Shown piece after piece: positions 54,301 through 60,661 of a DNA stretch of 64,000 nucleotides. Every line of letters begins with the position of its first letter. Within the stretch, counting starts at the first letter, position 1. The notes beneath the pieces are model-generated. The model had not been told where the DNA came from and made no database searches. It saw only the letters and a list, made by a program, of their open reading frames with translations. Location of the stretch: assembly GCF_000224085.1 (NCBI RefSeq), contig NC_015945.1:744001-808000 (forward strand), written 5' to 3'. This stretch comes from Allomuricauda ruestringensis DSM 13258. GTDB lineage: Bacteria > Bacteroidota > Bacteroidia > Flavobacteriales > Flavobacteriaceae. A program made the position numbers and the translations under genes.

Positions 54301-54564
54301 ATCTATACTATAAATACTAAAGACTAACATCGCTCCGTCATAAGAGTTGCTAATTGCAACCTGTCCAGAGTTTATGATGAATTGTTCATTTATTGTTATA
54401 CCAAAATCGGAAAGTCTAAAGGCTCTAGCCCATATCTCTTCGTAATCACAAGAATACATATCCGAAGGTACAGGTGAATTCCCGGTATTGTGCGTCAATG
54501 TTATTTGTGCAATGCTAAGCTGAAACGAAATCAGAAAAACAAATGGAATAATTTGCTTGTGCAT
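51322..54564 (-). CDS. T9SS type B sorted large surface protein
   Basis: A 1080-residue protein with a signal peptide (MHKQIIPFVFLISFQLSIAQ). Two related N-terminal domains of about 190 residues follow, each with LEDFGISTEEEFILERGQVG-type and IPANAERILVEV words. Then come a PKD-like domain (VTWDFGDPASG...DGVYTVNATVTD) and about four repeats built on YACDxxxGFA...TITVRVxNExxxCFxET. It ends in the gliding-motility-associated C-terminal domain with FFTPNHDGYNDFWHILG and FDRYGKLLKQL, the T9SS type B signal. It is exported by the secretion system whose parts (porV, gldJ) lie in this window, probably as an adhesin. It is island cargo. Confidence 0.92.
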   Translation of the reverse strand: MHKQIIPFVFLISFQLSIAQITLTHNTGNSPVPSDMYSCDYEEIWARAFRLSDFGITINEQFIINSGQVAISNSYDGAMLVFSIYSIDSNFPNSEPKRVSYGNVVTAPEIGDTPEIVQIEFANPVVVPANVERILVEVSQMDDIYNDDFKKIKIAGNQFDDGSPSYFRGCRQYYSFVSTEDLATPVPNANFFINVTGEALPAQSTGGTTVLSHSVCEDFIDAHIFGCSSGGMSWSRDFWLEDFGISTEEEFILERGQVGINYAGWGVEIQFRVYAIDDNFPTSFSDTDLLGSSELIRIPNFGTSNLNTPRIFDVEFDTPIIIPANAERILVEVFQTNNASYPTSTIEDDGAVSWIKSYHGGCYPLGEFVDVKDLGYPDAKFFINVTGDVDHVTNNFDMDISNICLEFLKEFGVVPNTNVASVTWDFGDPASGVENTSTDISPFHDFSADGVYTVNATVTDTNGNMEVITETIDVKEPPNAYGINDIYACEDNFNTGISSTFDVSNVRQQVLGGQNNKVVTFIDGAGNEYDVLPNPFTNTVANRETITVRVAHDDNPCCFSETTFDLITNPVLDLTSVSDLVVCSNETDGFAFFDLQQLRQDILDVNGSVDISFYHENGNQIQEPLGAVENLVVNEEVITVRAIEPTNNCYNETTFKIMAHPLPTASTLNTLVGCDDNNDGISEYFDTSNIESEVVGNQANIVVSYFDASGTPLPSPLPNPYTNILANEETITVRVTNELTNCFEETPLLLRTATQPQISSPQPIYACDQGNGFAQFVTAGIEAEIIGNQTGLTIKFYNDDGEQLPNPLPDMFQNMEAWQQTIHVLVENELNDSCSSETSLDLIVQELPMVNLDSSYFLCNLEPFLPISVASGWDNYNWMYEDGSIISTTYEANLTEAGKYTLLVGVMVNGIFCENSYEFELIRSMPPTITDVSYQQLSDNNSIEITASGDGDFEYSIDGVNFKDSHIFTNLIGGKYTVFVRDKNGCGEDSEEIVVIDYPKFFTPNHDGYNDFWHILGIDAYPNADVLIFDRYGKLLKQLSSSDIGWDGTYNGDEMMSNDYWFKSDLGNGTVFSGHFTLKR

Positions 54565-54681
54565 ATTGGTTTTCAGTCTTTTTCAGATTTGATTTTCTGC
54601 TTATTATGGTTCGTACTTCAATTTGTAAGATACATCTCTCAGAATCCTCAACGTAATTTATTCGATGTAATTTTCGTTTAT

Positions 54682-54978
54682 TTAAACTTTTGTTTGATTC
54701 AGTTTACACGCTACTTCAAAGCAATCAAAACATACAAATTGATGAATTACCATACAATCGGCAAGATTATAATTATCACCTATCGAATCGATTTGAGCAT
54801 AAAAACTCATTGGATTGTTGCATGAATCACATTTAGGGAACTGTTCTTCCGTTATACCATCAGGTTCACCTCCCAGTTTGTGCCTTGTCCCAGCAACTTC
54901 ATTCCACTGAAACCCCAAAGCTTCTCTTGCTTCTTTAGTTTCGGGATTTGAAATCAATTTTATCTCTGGAATTTTCAT
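54682..54978 (-). CDS. YwqG/DUF1963-like small protein
   Basis: A 98-residue protein with two Cys pairs, CDSC (about residues 50-53) and CFDC (about 83-86). Between them lies NPMSFYAQIDSIGDNYNLAD, resembling the conserved C-terminal part of YwqG/DUF1963 proteins. The N terminus has GFQWNEVAGTRHKLGGEPD, also like that family. The four Cys could hold a zinc ion. Such proteins appear beside toxin systems in other bacteria, but no toxin is seen here. It lies 25 bp downstream of the DUF695-like gene on the same strand. Confidence 0.6.
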   Translation of the reverse strand: MKIPEIKLISNPETKEAREALGFQWNEVAGTRHKLGGEPDGITEEQFPKCDSCNNPMSFYAQIDSIGDNYNLADCMVIHQFVCFDCFEVACKLNQTKV

Positions 54979-55003
54979 TGCTTATGAATCGTTTTTTTGA
55001 ACT

Positions 55004-55288
55004 TTATTTCTTTTTAAAATCTTTCAGTACCTTCTTGAAGTCAGTCCACTCCCTGTCCTCATAAAAGTTTATTTCAATAGGAAAAACATCGTGCTTTTCT
55101 AAAGCACCATTGAGTATTTTCATAAACTCGTCTTGTTTGGTTGTATAATAAACCAGTTCTTTTAAATTATTTCCTGTTCTGCTATATACGTGTGTGAAAA
55201 TATCTGAATTGCTCATCGAACTTTCTAAAGCCCCCTCAAGTAAAATCATTCTTTCATTAACGCCTTTTGGTGGCATGTACGTCTTCAA
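55004..55288 (-). CDS. DUF695-like protein, probably 5'-truncated by IS
   Basis: Up to 94 residues; the start is uncertain (TTG 55288 or ATG 55276). VYSRTGNNLKELVYYTTKQD, ALEKHDVFPIEINFYEDREWTDFKKVL matches the DUF695 pattern (family unknown). The open frame begins 8-20 bp from the end of the IS3 element, so its original 5' part may have been lost to the insertion or to a deletion joined to it. The downstream YwqG-like gene is in the same orientation. Confidence 0.55.
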   Translation of the reverse strand: MKTYMPPKGVNERMILLEGALESSMSNSDIFTHVYSRTGNNLKELVYYTTKQDEFMKILNGALEKHDVFPIEINFYEDREWTDFKKVLKDFKKK

Positions 55289-55320
55289 ACGAATCTGAAC
55301 TGGCCCAGTCCAAAGTTAAG

Positions 55321-56298
55321 TCATAGTTTCAACTTTTGAATTTGGTGCTCTTTCCTTCTTTTGAGCATCGTTCTTTTCTTTATCAATTTACGGTTTTCCA
55401 ATATCTTTTTGTCCAATCCAAAATATACGGTTGCCGGCGTCAGGTTGTCCAATGATTCGTGGTATCTCCTATTGTTGTAATAGTCCACGAACTCTTCCAA
55501 CCTTTCCTTGAGTTCCCCCGGTAGATAGTAGTTGTCCAGTTTGATGATGTTCTTCATCGAACGGTGGTAACGCTCTATCTTGCCCTGCGTCTGGGGATGG
55601 TTCGGTTTTCCCCGGATATGCTCCATCTCTTTTTTCTTTATGAACTCCTTCAGTTCGCCACTGATGTAACAGGGACCGTTGTCCGACAGGAGCCTTGGCA
55701 TTTGCCCCTTGGGCAGCGACACCTTTTCCAGTGCCCTTCCCACCGTTTTCTTCACATCCCCTGCGTTCATCGAGGGACAGAGTTCCCAATGTACGATATA
55801 ACGGCTGTAATCGTCCAAAATGGTCGAGAGATAGTACCAGCCCCATCCCACGATCTTCAGATAGGTGAAGTCCGTCTGCCACATCTGGTGTACCCTTTGG
55901 GTCTTGTCCCTATACTCCTGTGAAGCGGCAATGGTATCAAAGGCTGGGGATGTCACCAACCCCTTGGACTTCAAGATACGGTAAACACTGCTCTCGGAGA
56001 TATAGTATTCCCGCTCATCGGTCATCTTACAGGCAAGTCCACGACAGGATTCCTCCGGAAAGTCCAGAGCCATCTCCACGACCTGCGACCTAATCTTGTC
56101 GGGGATCCTGTTCCAATAGGTGTTCCTGGCCCTTTGGCTCGGGGCAAGCCCATCAAAGCCACCTTCGAGGTACTTGCCGTACCAATTGTAGAAGGTGCTC
56201 TTGTTGACCCCTGTTTCCTTCAATGTCCTGTTCACGCCTATCTCAGATGTCTCCACGAGCCTTATGATCTCGTATTTCTCCTGTTGGGTAAATCGCAT
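55321..56298 (-). CDS. IS3-family transposase OrfB (DDE)
   Basis: A 325-residue rve integrase-core transposase. It starts MRFTQQEKYEIIRLVETS with an HTH (SEIGVNRTLKETGVNKSTFYNWYGK). The DDE triad lies in VHQMWQTDFTYLK (first Asp), RLLSDNGPCY (second Asp) and KPNHPQTQGKIERYHRSM (Glu). It is probably made mostly as an OrfAB fusion, because its frame is open upstream of the ATG into orfA and joins it at the slippery site. The gene is intact, so the element may still be active. Confidence 0.93.
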   Translation of the reverse strand: MRFTQQEKYEIIRLVETSEIGVNRTLKETGVNKSTFYNWYGKYLEGGFDGLAPSQRARNTYWNRIPDKIRSQVVEMALDFPEESCRGLACKMTDEREYYISESSVYRILKSKGLVTSPAFDTIAASQEYRDKTQRVHQMWQTDFTYLKIVGWGWYYLSTILDDYSRYIVHWELCPSMNAGDVKKTVGRALEKVSLPKGQMPRLLSDNGPCYISGELKEFIKKKEMEHIRGKPNHPQTQGKIERYHRSMKNIIKLDNYYLPGELKERLEEFVDYYNNRRYHESLDNLTPATVYFGLDKKILENRKLIKKRTMLKRRKEHQIQKLKL

Positions 56299-56312
56299 AT
56301 ACTTCCTCCATT

Positions 56313-56660
56313 TTACCCTAAGCCATTGGTACTTTTTTTGAGCACCCGGTTTTGGAGCAATAGCTCGGCCACCGTTTCCTTGAGCTCGGAGTTCTCCCCA
56401 CGGAGTTCCTTTACCTCACTGGTATTGGCCTCACGCATGGTGTCGCCCATCAGGCGTTTCTTCCCGGCCTCCAAAAAGTCCCTGCTCCAACGGTAGTACA
56501 GGGCAGGGGCGATTCCCTCTCGCCTGCATATGCCGGATGCCGATTCCTCCCCTTTGAGCCCTTCAAGCACGATGCGGATCTTTTCCTCGGCGGAGAACTT
56601 CCGCCTTGTCTTTCTCTTGATGTCCTTTACGATTGATTCCGTGTTCTTCTTCTTTGTCAT
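56313..56660 (-). CDS. IS3-family transposase OrfA
   Basis: A 115-residue protein with the HTH_Tnp_1-type domain RRKFSAEEKIRIVLEGLKG, then GICRREGIAPALYYRWSRDF, and a leucine-zipper-like tail (VKELRGENSELKETVAELLLQNRVLKK). It binds the element ends and dimerises with OrfAB. It ends in the zero frame just after the slippery site, with orfB beginning 14 bp downstream in the -1 frame. Confidence 0.93.
   Translation of the reverse strand: MTKKKNTESIVKDIKRKTRRKFSAEEKIRIVLEGLKGEESASGICRREGIAPALYYRWSRDFLEAGKKRLMGDTMREANTSEVKELRGENSELKETVAELLLQNRVLKKSTNGLG
56333..56340 (-). promoter_or_regulatory. A7G programmed -1 frameshift site
   Basis: On the coding strand, seven A and a G (A AAA AAA G type) lie in the last codons of orfA. 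A -1 slip joins LKK of OrfA to KYQWLRVKWRKYMRF, the open lead-in of OrfB, with no stop between. This is the usual way IS3-family elements make OrfAB. Confidence 0.7.
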
Positions 56661-56745
56661 TTTTAAGTGATTTAAATGGTTAATGAATCCATCTTCAAGG
56701 CTAGCCTTGAAGATAACAAAACCATCACTTAACTTTAGACCAAGT

Positions 56746-57042
56746 TCAGTCCACTTTTAGTTGAAGATTTACATGGGACGTTCTAGACCGAAGTTCACGA
56801 TAGCATTGAAATAGTTCTGTTTCAACTTCCATCAGATAAGTGTTGATTTCCTGCGCTTCTTTTGTTCGCCCCAGAACCTTCGACCCCTTACTGTCCCAGA
56901 TCTCTTTCGGGATAGTATACTTTAAACTCATGTTTGCCCTTTGCGAATCAACGGTGATCCGGGCATAAATCTTTGCGTTGCCGTCATTTCTTCGGGCAGT
57001 ACTTATCCAGAAACTGATTGAAAATGTAGACCGGGTTCTCAT
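56746..57042 (-). pseudogene. Tyrosine integrase, N-terminal fragment
   Basis: About 98 residues from the ATG at 57042 (MRTRSTFSISFWISTARRND). KIYARITVDSQRANMSLKYT, IPKEIWDSKG and EINTYLMEVETELFQCYREL match the arm-binding N-terminal domain of Bacteroidota phage-type integrases, which run to about 400 residues. The frame ends at the end of the IS3 element, and the core-binding and catalytic domains are missing on its far side. It reads away from the tRNA-Val gene and must have been the island integrase. Confidence 0.85.
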
Positions 57043-57272
57043 AGGTTTTGTTTTAAATTGAATGAAAATCACCTACGAAAGTCAAATACTAAGTCACTGT
57101 AATATAGTTGTTTACATGCTTATCCGGTTAACACTTTTGACAAAAAAATTTACTAACCGAATTGCAAACCAAAACATATCAAATCAAACCAATTCAAATG
57201 TATGTCCTAAAACGTCAAAACCTTGCAAATCAATAAGATATGCAAGGTTTTGTTTTGATTTAAACTCTAAAA
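57043..57272. other. Island right-end noncoding stretch with hairpin
   Basis: No gene is seen here. A 12-bp perfect stem (57216-57227 with 57241-57252, 13-base loop), T-rich on the plus-strand side, lies 21 bp from the attachment site. It could end the tRNA-Val transcript on the minus strand. The integrase promoter should be between it and 57042. Confidence 0.6.
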
Positions 57273-57296
57273 GTGGGCGCTGAGGGATTCGAACCC
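57273..57296. repeat. Right attachment-site copy within tRNA-Val
   Basis: These 24 bases form the T-arm and acceptor strand of the intact tRNA-Val(TAC) gene plus one base. They repeat exactly at 46473-46496. The identity stops sharply on both sides. Confidence 0.88.
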
Positions 57297-57348
57297 CCGA
57301 CCCCCTCGGTGTAAACGAGGTGCTCTGAACCAACTGAGCTAAGCGCCC
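57274..57348 (-). tRNA. tRNA-Val (anticodon TAC)
   Basis: The minus-strand sequence folds fully. GGGCGCT pairs with AGCGCCC, the D arm GCTC...GAGC is present, and CCTCG/CGAGG encloses TTTACAC (anticodon TAC). The T arm is GGGTTCGAATCCC and the discriminator is A, without encoded CCA. It is the integration target of the island and remains functional because the element restores the 3' end. Confidence 0.95.
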
Positions 57349-57418
57349 ATTCATTTTCCTAAATGGGAGTGCAAATATAACACAGTTTTTGATTTAAAAA
57401 ACAAAAAAGAAGAAAAAA

Positions 57419-58630
57419 TCACACTATTTCTGCAACAACAAAAGTACTGCCACCAACATAGATCATATCATTGCTTGTCGCATTTTTTAACGCCTTGTTC
57501 AACCCCTTTTTTACAGACCTGCACACCTTCCCCTTAAGCCTCTCTTCTTGAGCAAGTTCCTCTAGCTGAATAGCATCCATACCCCTTGGAATACTTGGCC
57601 TTACAAAATAATACTTGGCATCTTTGGGAAATAACGGCAAAACGGACTTTACATCTTTATCTTTAACAAATCCAAGGACAATATGGAGTTGATCGTACGA
57701 TTGTTTTTTAACTTGCTCCAAGACCAACTCAAGCCCCTCTTTGTTATGCGCCGTATCACAAACCACCAAAGGTCTATGTTGTAGCACTTGCCATCTCCCC
57801 AAAAGGCCGGTATTTTCCACAACTTTTGTGAGTCCGTCAGCAATTGCCCTTTCGGGAACATCAAAATTCTTCAACTGACGAATACATGCCACCACTCCGT
57901 TGATATTTTTCTGCTGGTATTCACCCAACAAATCCGTTTTATATTCCACGGAAGATTCTGCATCCGCAAAAACAATGTTGGATCTTCGCTGATGGGCAAT
58001 CAGATTAAAAATCATCTTTGTCTCGGGTTGGGTCTCGCTAATGACCACTGGAACATTTGCTTTAATAATCCCTGCTTTTTCCAAGGCTATTTTTTCCAAA
58101 GTATCCCCCAAAAACTGGGTGTGGTCCATTCCAATATTAGTGATTAGCGACACTTCGGGAGTTATGATGTTGGTGGAATCCAACCGTCCTCCCAATCCTA
58201 CCTCGATTATGGCAACATCTACTTTTTCTTCCGCGAAATAGCTAAAAGCCATGCCAACGGTCATTTCAAAAAAGGAAAGCTTATGGTATTCAAAAAAGGT
58301 TTTGTTCTCCTCTATAAAATCCTTTACAAATTTCTTACTTACTACCTCTCCATTTATTTTGATGCGTTCCCTAAAGTCTTTTAGGTGTGGCGAAGTATAG
58401 AGTCCAACCTTATAGCCGGCCTCCTGAAGAATGGAAGCCAACATATGGCTACTGGAACCTTTTCCGTTGGTTCCGGCAACGTGAATACTTTTGAATTTTC
58501 TCTCTGGATTATCCAATACATTGGAAAAGTGGATGATGTTGTCCAACTTGGCATTCAAGGCCGCAGCACCTTTTTGTTGGTACATCGGAAGTTGACCGAA
58601 CATCCAGTCCAAAGTCTCTTTATAGGTCAC
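57419..58630 (-). CDS. folC: Bifunctional folylpolyglutamate/dihydrofolate synthase
   Basis: A 403-residue Mur-ligase-fold enzyme with HVAGTNGKGSSSHMLASIL (ATP loop, about residues 49-67), GLYTSPHLKDFRERI, IEVGLGGRLDSTN and ITNIGMDHTQFLGDTLEKIA. It adds glutamate to folates and makes dihydrofolate. The start is a GTG overlapping the tonB stop by one base (TAGTG), so it is translationally coupled as the last gene of the exbB-exbD-tonB-folC transcript. Confidence 0.93.
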   Translation of the reverse strand: MTYKETLDWMFGQLPMYQQKGAAALNAKLDNIIHFSNVLDNPERKFKSIHVAGTNGKGSSSHMLASILQEAGYKVGLYTSPHLKDFRERIKINGEVVSKKFVKDFIEENKTFFEYHKLSFFEMTVGMAFSYFAEEKVDVAIIEVGLGGRLDSTNIITPEVSLITNIGMDHTQFLGDTLEKIALEKAGIIKANVPVVISETQPETKMIFNLIAHQRRSNIVFADAESSVEYKTDLLGEYQQKNINGVVACIRQLKNFDVPERAIADGLTKVVENTGLLGRWQVLQHRPLVVCDTAHNKEGLELVLEQVKKQSYDQLHIVLGFVKDKDVKSVLPLFPKDAKYYFVRPSIPRGMDAIQLEELAQEERLKGKVCRSVKKGLNKALKNATSNDMIYVGGSTFVVAEIV

Positions 58631-59514
58631 TACTGCCCCAATTTAAAGTTGACGACCACAAACCCGATTTGCTGTGCTGGCGCGTTGGAATCCGGGTTCC
58701 ATCGATGAAGCATAGCCGTTTTACGGGCGGGCTCCAAGAGGCATGGCGCATTATTAGTGGTGCCCTTTACGCCGGGCTGTGCTTGAATCACCTTTCCATT
58801 TCTATCCACCACTATCCTTACCACAACTCGACCTTCCTCATTGCATTCCTGCCGCACTACATCTTTGCCAGCTAACGACCTCCCACTAAGTCCATAACCT
58901 CCAGTTCCACTTCCACTGCCAGGTGCACCATAGTACGAGGTGGCATATGGGTCTCCATCCGGTTGGCCTTTATCTCCAGCCTTATCATCGTCGCCTTCGC
59001 TGCCGGTCGTGGTTCCGTCCGACTTCCCAATTCCGCCAATCAAAGCATCAACGCTTTTTTTCTTGGCTTCTTGCTCTTGTCTCTTGCGCTCTTCGGCTTC
59101 TCTTTTTTCTCGGGCAATACGTTCTGCTTCAGCTTTGGCTTTTTCAGCTTCTTCCTCTGCCTTGCGTTTGGCTTCTTCCTGTTGTCGCAGTTTAATGGTC
59201 TCCTCATCATTGCTCGTCAAAACCTCCTCAACTGGAGCTTCTTCTAAAACTGTTTCTTCTGGTTGAGCGGGCTCCACCTGTTCTTCGGGCTCTGGCTGAT
59301 TTTGAACCTCTCTTGGTTCCGACCTTATTCGCTCCGTAGGCTGTACCTCTCCACTACCGTAATCCATGGTTCCGAAATTGACCGCGATTCCGTTTTCAAT
59401 GGGCGGGTCTAGGTAAGTCAATCCAATATAAAAAAGCAATAGGAGCAGTGCGCTTAACAAAAGTGTTGTAAGCGTAAAGGATTTTTTCTTGTGTCTCGTA
59501 TCTAAAAAGGACAT
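58630..59514 (-). CDS. TonB-like energy transducer
   Basis: A 294-residue protein with an N-terminal membrane anchor (TLTTLLLSALLLLLFYIGL), a long Pro/Glu then Lys/Glu/Arg-rich periplasmic linker (about residues 55-165, with coiled-coil heptads), and a Gly/Ser spacer. The C-terminal TonB-like fold has EEGRVVVRIVVDRNGKVIQA and ARKTAMLHRWNPD. It passes proton-motive force from ExbB-ExbD to outer-membrane receptors or plays a TolA-like part. It overlaps exbD and folC by one base each. Confidence 0.9.
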   Translation of the reverse strand: MSFLDTRHKKKSFTLTTLLLSALLLLLFYIGLTYLDPPIENGIAVNFGTMDYGSGEVQPTERIRSEPREVQNQPEPEEQVEPAQPEETVLEEAPVEEVLTSNDEETIKLRQQEEAKRKAEEEAEKAKAEAERIAREKREAEERKRQEQEAKKKSVDALIGGIGKSDGTTTGSEGDDDKAGDKGQPDGDPYATSYYGAPGSGSGTGGYGLSGRSLAGKDVVRQECNEEGRVVVRIVVDRNGKVIQAQPGVKGTTNNAPCLLEPARKTAMLHRWNPDSNAPAQQIGFVVVNFKLGQ

Positions 59515-59900
59515 TATTTTGGACGCACTGCCAAGATAACCTTGTAACTGTTCCTGTTAGCAATGTCCATTACGTTGACCGCTTCTTTAATGGCCACGTT
59601 TTCTTCTGCTCTGAGGATGATTGTAGGCTTTTCTTGACCTTCAAGTGCCTTTTTTAATTCAATTTCAATGTATTCTTTGTTGATTTGCTCGTTGTTCACA
59701 AAATATTTCAGATCCTTGTCAATGGTAACCGAAACATTCTGTGTGTTCGTCGATTTACCCTTTGCCTTTGGCAAAAGCAAATCCAACGCATTCGGTGCAT
59801 TGGACGTCAACATGAAAAACACCAACAACAAGAACACAATGTCCGTCATTGATGACATGCTGAATTCCGGGCTTATTTTGTTTCTTCCCTTCAGTTTCAT
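59514..59900 (-). CDS. exbD: ExbD/TolR family biopolymer transport protein
   Basis: A 128-residue protein with a short cytoplasmic start (MKLKGRNKISPEFSMSSMTD) and one membrane helix (IVFLLLVFFMLTSNAP) that carries the conserved Asp at its edge (SSMTDIVF). A periplasmic domain with KALEGQEKPTIILRAEENVA and VILAVRPK follows. With ExbB it forms the proton channel that drives TonB. The stop overlaps the tonB start (TAATG). Confidence 0.94.
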   Translation of the reverse strand: MKLKGRNKISPEFSMSSMTDIVFLLLVFFMLTSNAPNALDLLLPKAKGKSTNTQNVSVTIDKDLKYFVNNEQINKEYIEIELKKALEGQEKPTIILRAEENVAIKEAVNVMDIANRNSYKVILAVRPK

Positions 59901-59910
59901 AGCTAAAGGT

Positions 59911-60603
59911 TTATATAGGTTCGTTCAAAAGATCTAAAAACTCTACCGCATTGGCTTCCATTTGATGCACTACCTTATCTGTCCTGTTCACCAAGTGGTT
60001 ATAACCAATGTAAGCGATAATACCTACCACCAAACCGGCAACTGTTGTAGTCATTGCCGTATAGATACCGGATGCCAATGAGCCCATTTCGGCTTGTCCT
60101 CCGCTACTTGCCATTTCGTGGAATGCCAAAATCATACCAATTACGGTTCCCAAGAAACCGATCATTGGTGCAGCACCAGCAACAGTGGCCAAAACACTTA
60201 CATTTTTCTCGAGCTTGTACACCTCAAGCGTACCTGCGTTTTCAATGGAAGTGTTGATATCGTCCAAAGGCTTACCAATTCTAGCCACCCCTTTTTCGAT
60301 AAGTCGCGCCACGGGAGAATCTGTCTGGGCACACAACAATTTTGCTGCCTCCAATTTGCCATTGCTAATATGATCACGAATCTGGTTCATGAAGTTCTTA
60401 TCTATCTTGGACGCCGCCTTGATGGCAAAAATGCGCTCAAAATAAATGTACATGGCTACAAAAAGAAGCACAAAGAGTACCACAATGATTATAACACTCC
60501 CTGCCCCTCCATTTACAATAAGATCGATTACGGATAAGGTCTTTTCCTCGGAAATAGAGGCTGTTGCCTCAGCGCCTTCCGTTACTTCTTGAAAAATATT
60601 CAT
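59911..60603 (-). CDS. exbB: MotA/TolQ/ExbB proton channel family protein
   Basis: A 230-residue membrane protein with three helices: about residues 35-55 (GSVIIIVVLFVLLFVAMYIYF), 135-160 (VLATVAGAAPMIGFLGTVIGMILAF) and 175-200 (LASGIYTAMTTTVAGLVVGIIAYIGYN). The GFLGTVIGM and TTTVAGL segments are the family hallmarks. It is the first gene of the exbB-exbD-tonB-folC operon and pairs with ExbD. Confidence 0.94.
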   Translation of the reverse strand: MNIFQEVTEGAEATASISEEKTLSVIDLIVNGGAGSVIIIVVLFVLLFVAMYIYFERIFAIKAASKIDKNFMNQIRDHISNGKLEAAKLLCAQTDSPVARLIEKGVARIGKPLDDINTSIENAGTLEVYKLEKNVSVLATVAGAAPMIGFLGTVIGMILAFHEMASSGGQAEMGSLASGIYTAMTTTVAGLVVGIIAYIGYNHLVNRTDKVVHQMEANAVEFLDLLNEPI

Positions 60604-60661
60604 ATAAAATCCCCAATTTTAAGTTGCAATTATAACGGAGATTTTTGAACTAAAGTATTTT

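Larger units (their letters stand above)
55296..56748 (-). mobile_element. IS3-family insertion sequence
   Basis: The element is about 1.45 kb. Its imperfect terminal inverted repeats begin TGAACT at both ends: TGAACTGG...AAAGTTAAGT on the left (55296) and TGAACTTGG..AAAGTTAAGT read inward from 56748. It holds overlapping-type orfA and orfB with an A7G slip site. The flanking bases (GAATC on the left, GTCCA on the right) show no target duplication, which suggests that a deletion or recombination happened at one end after insertion. Confidence 0.85.
46473..57296. mobile_element. Genomic island integrated in tRNA-Val(TAC)
   Basis: The island is bounded by a 24-bp perfect direct repeat equal to the 3' end of tRNA-Val(TAC), at 46473-46496 and 57273-57296. 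The right copy is part of the intact tRNA. It is about 10.8 kb. A tyrosine-integrase remnant lies next to the tRNA, in the usual place for the integrase of a tRNA-borne element. Cargo genes are A+T-richer to the eye than the flanks and include secreted and regulatory proteins. An IS3-family element sits where the rest of the integrase should be. Classed as a likely immobilised integrative element. Confidence 0.85.
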
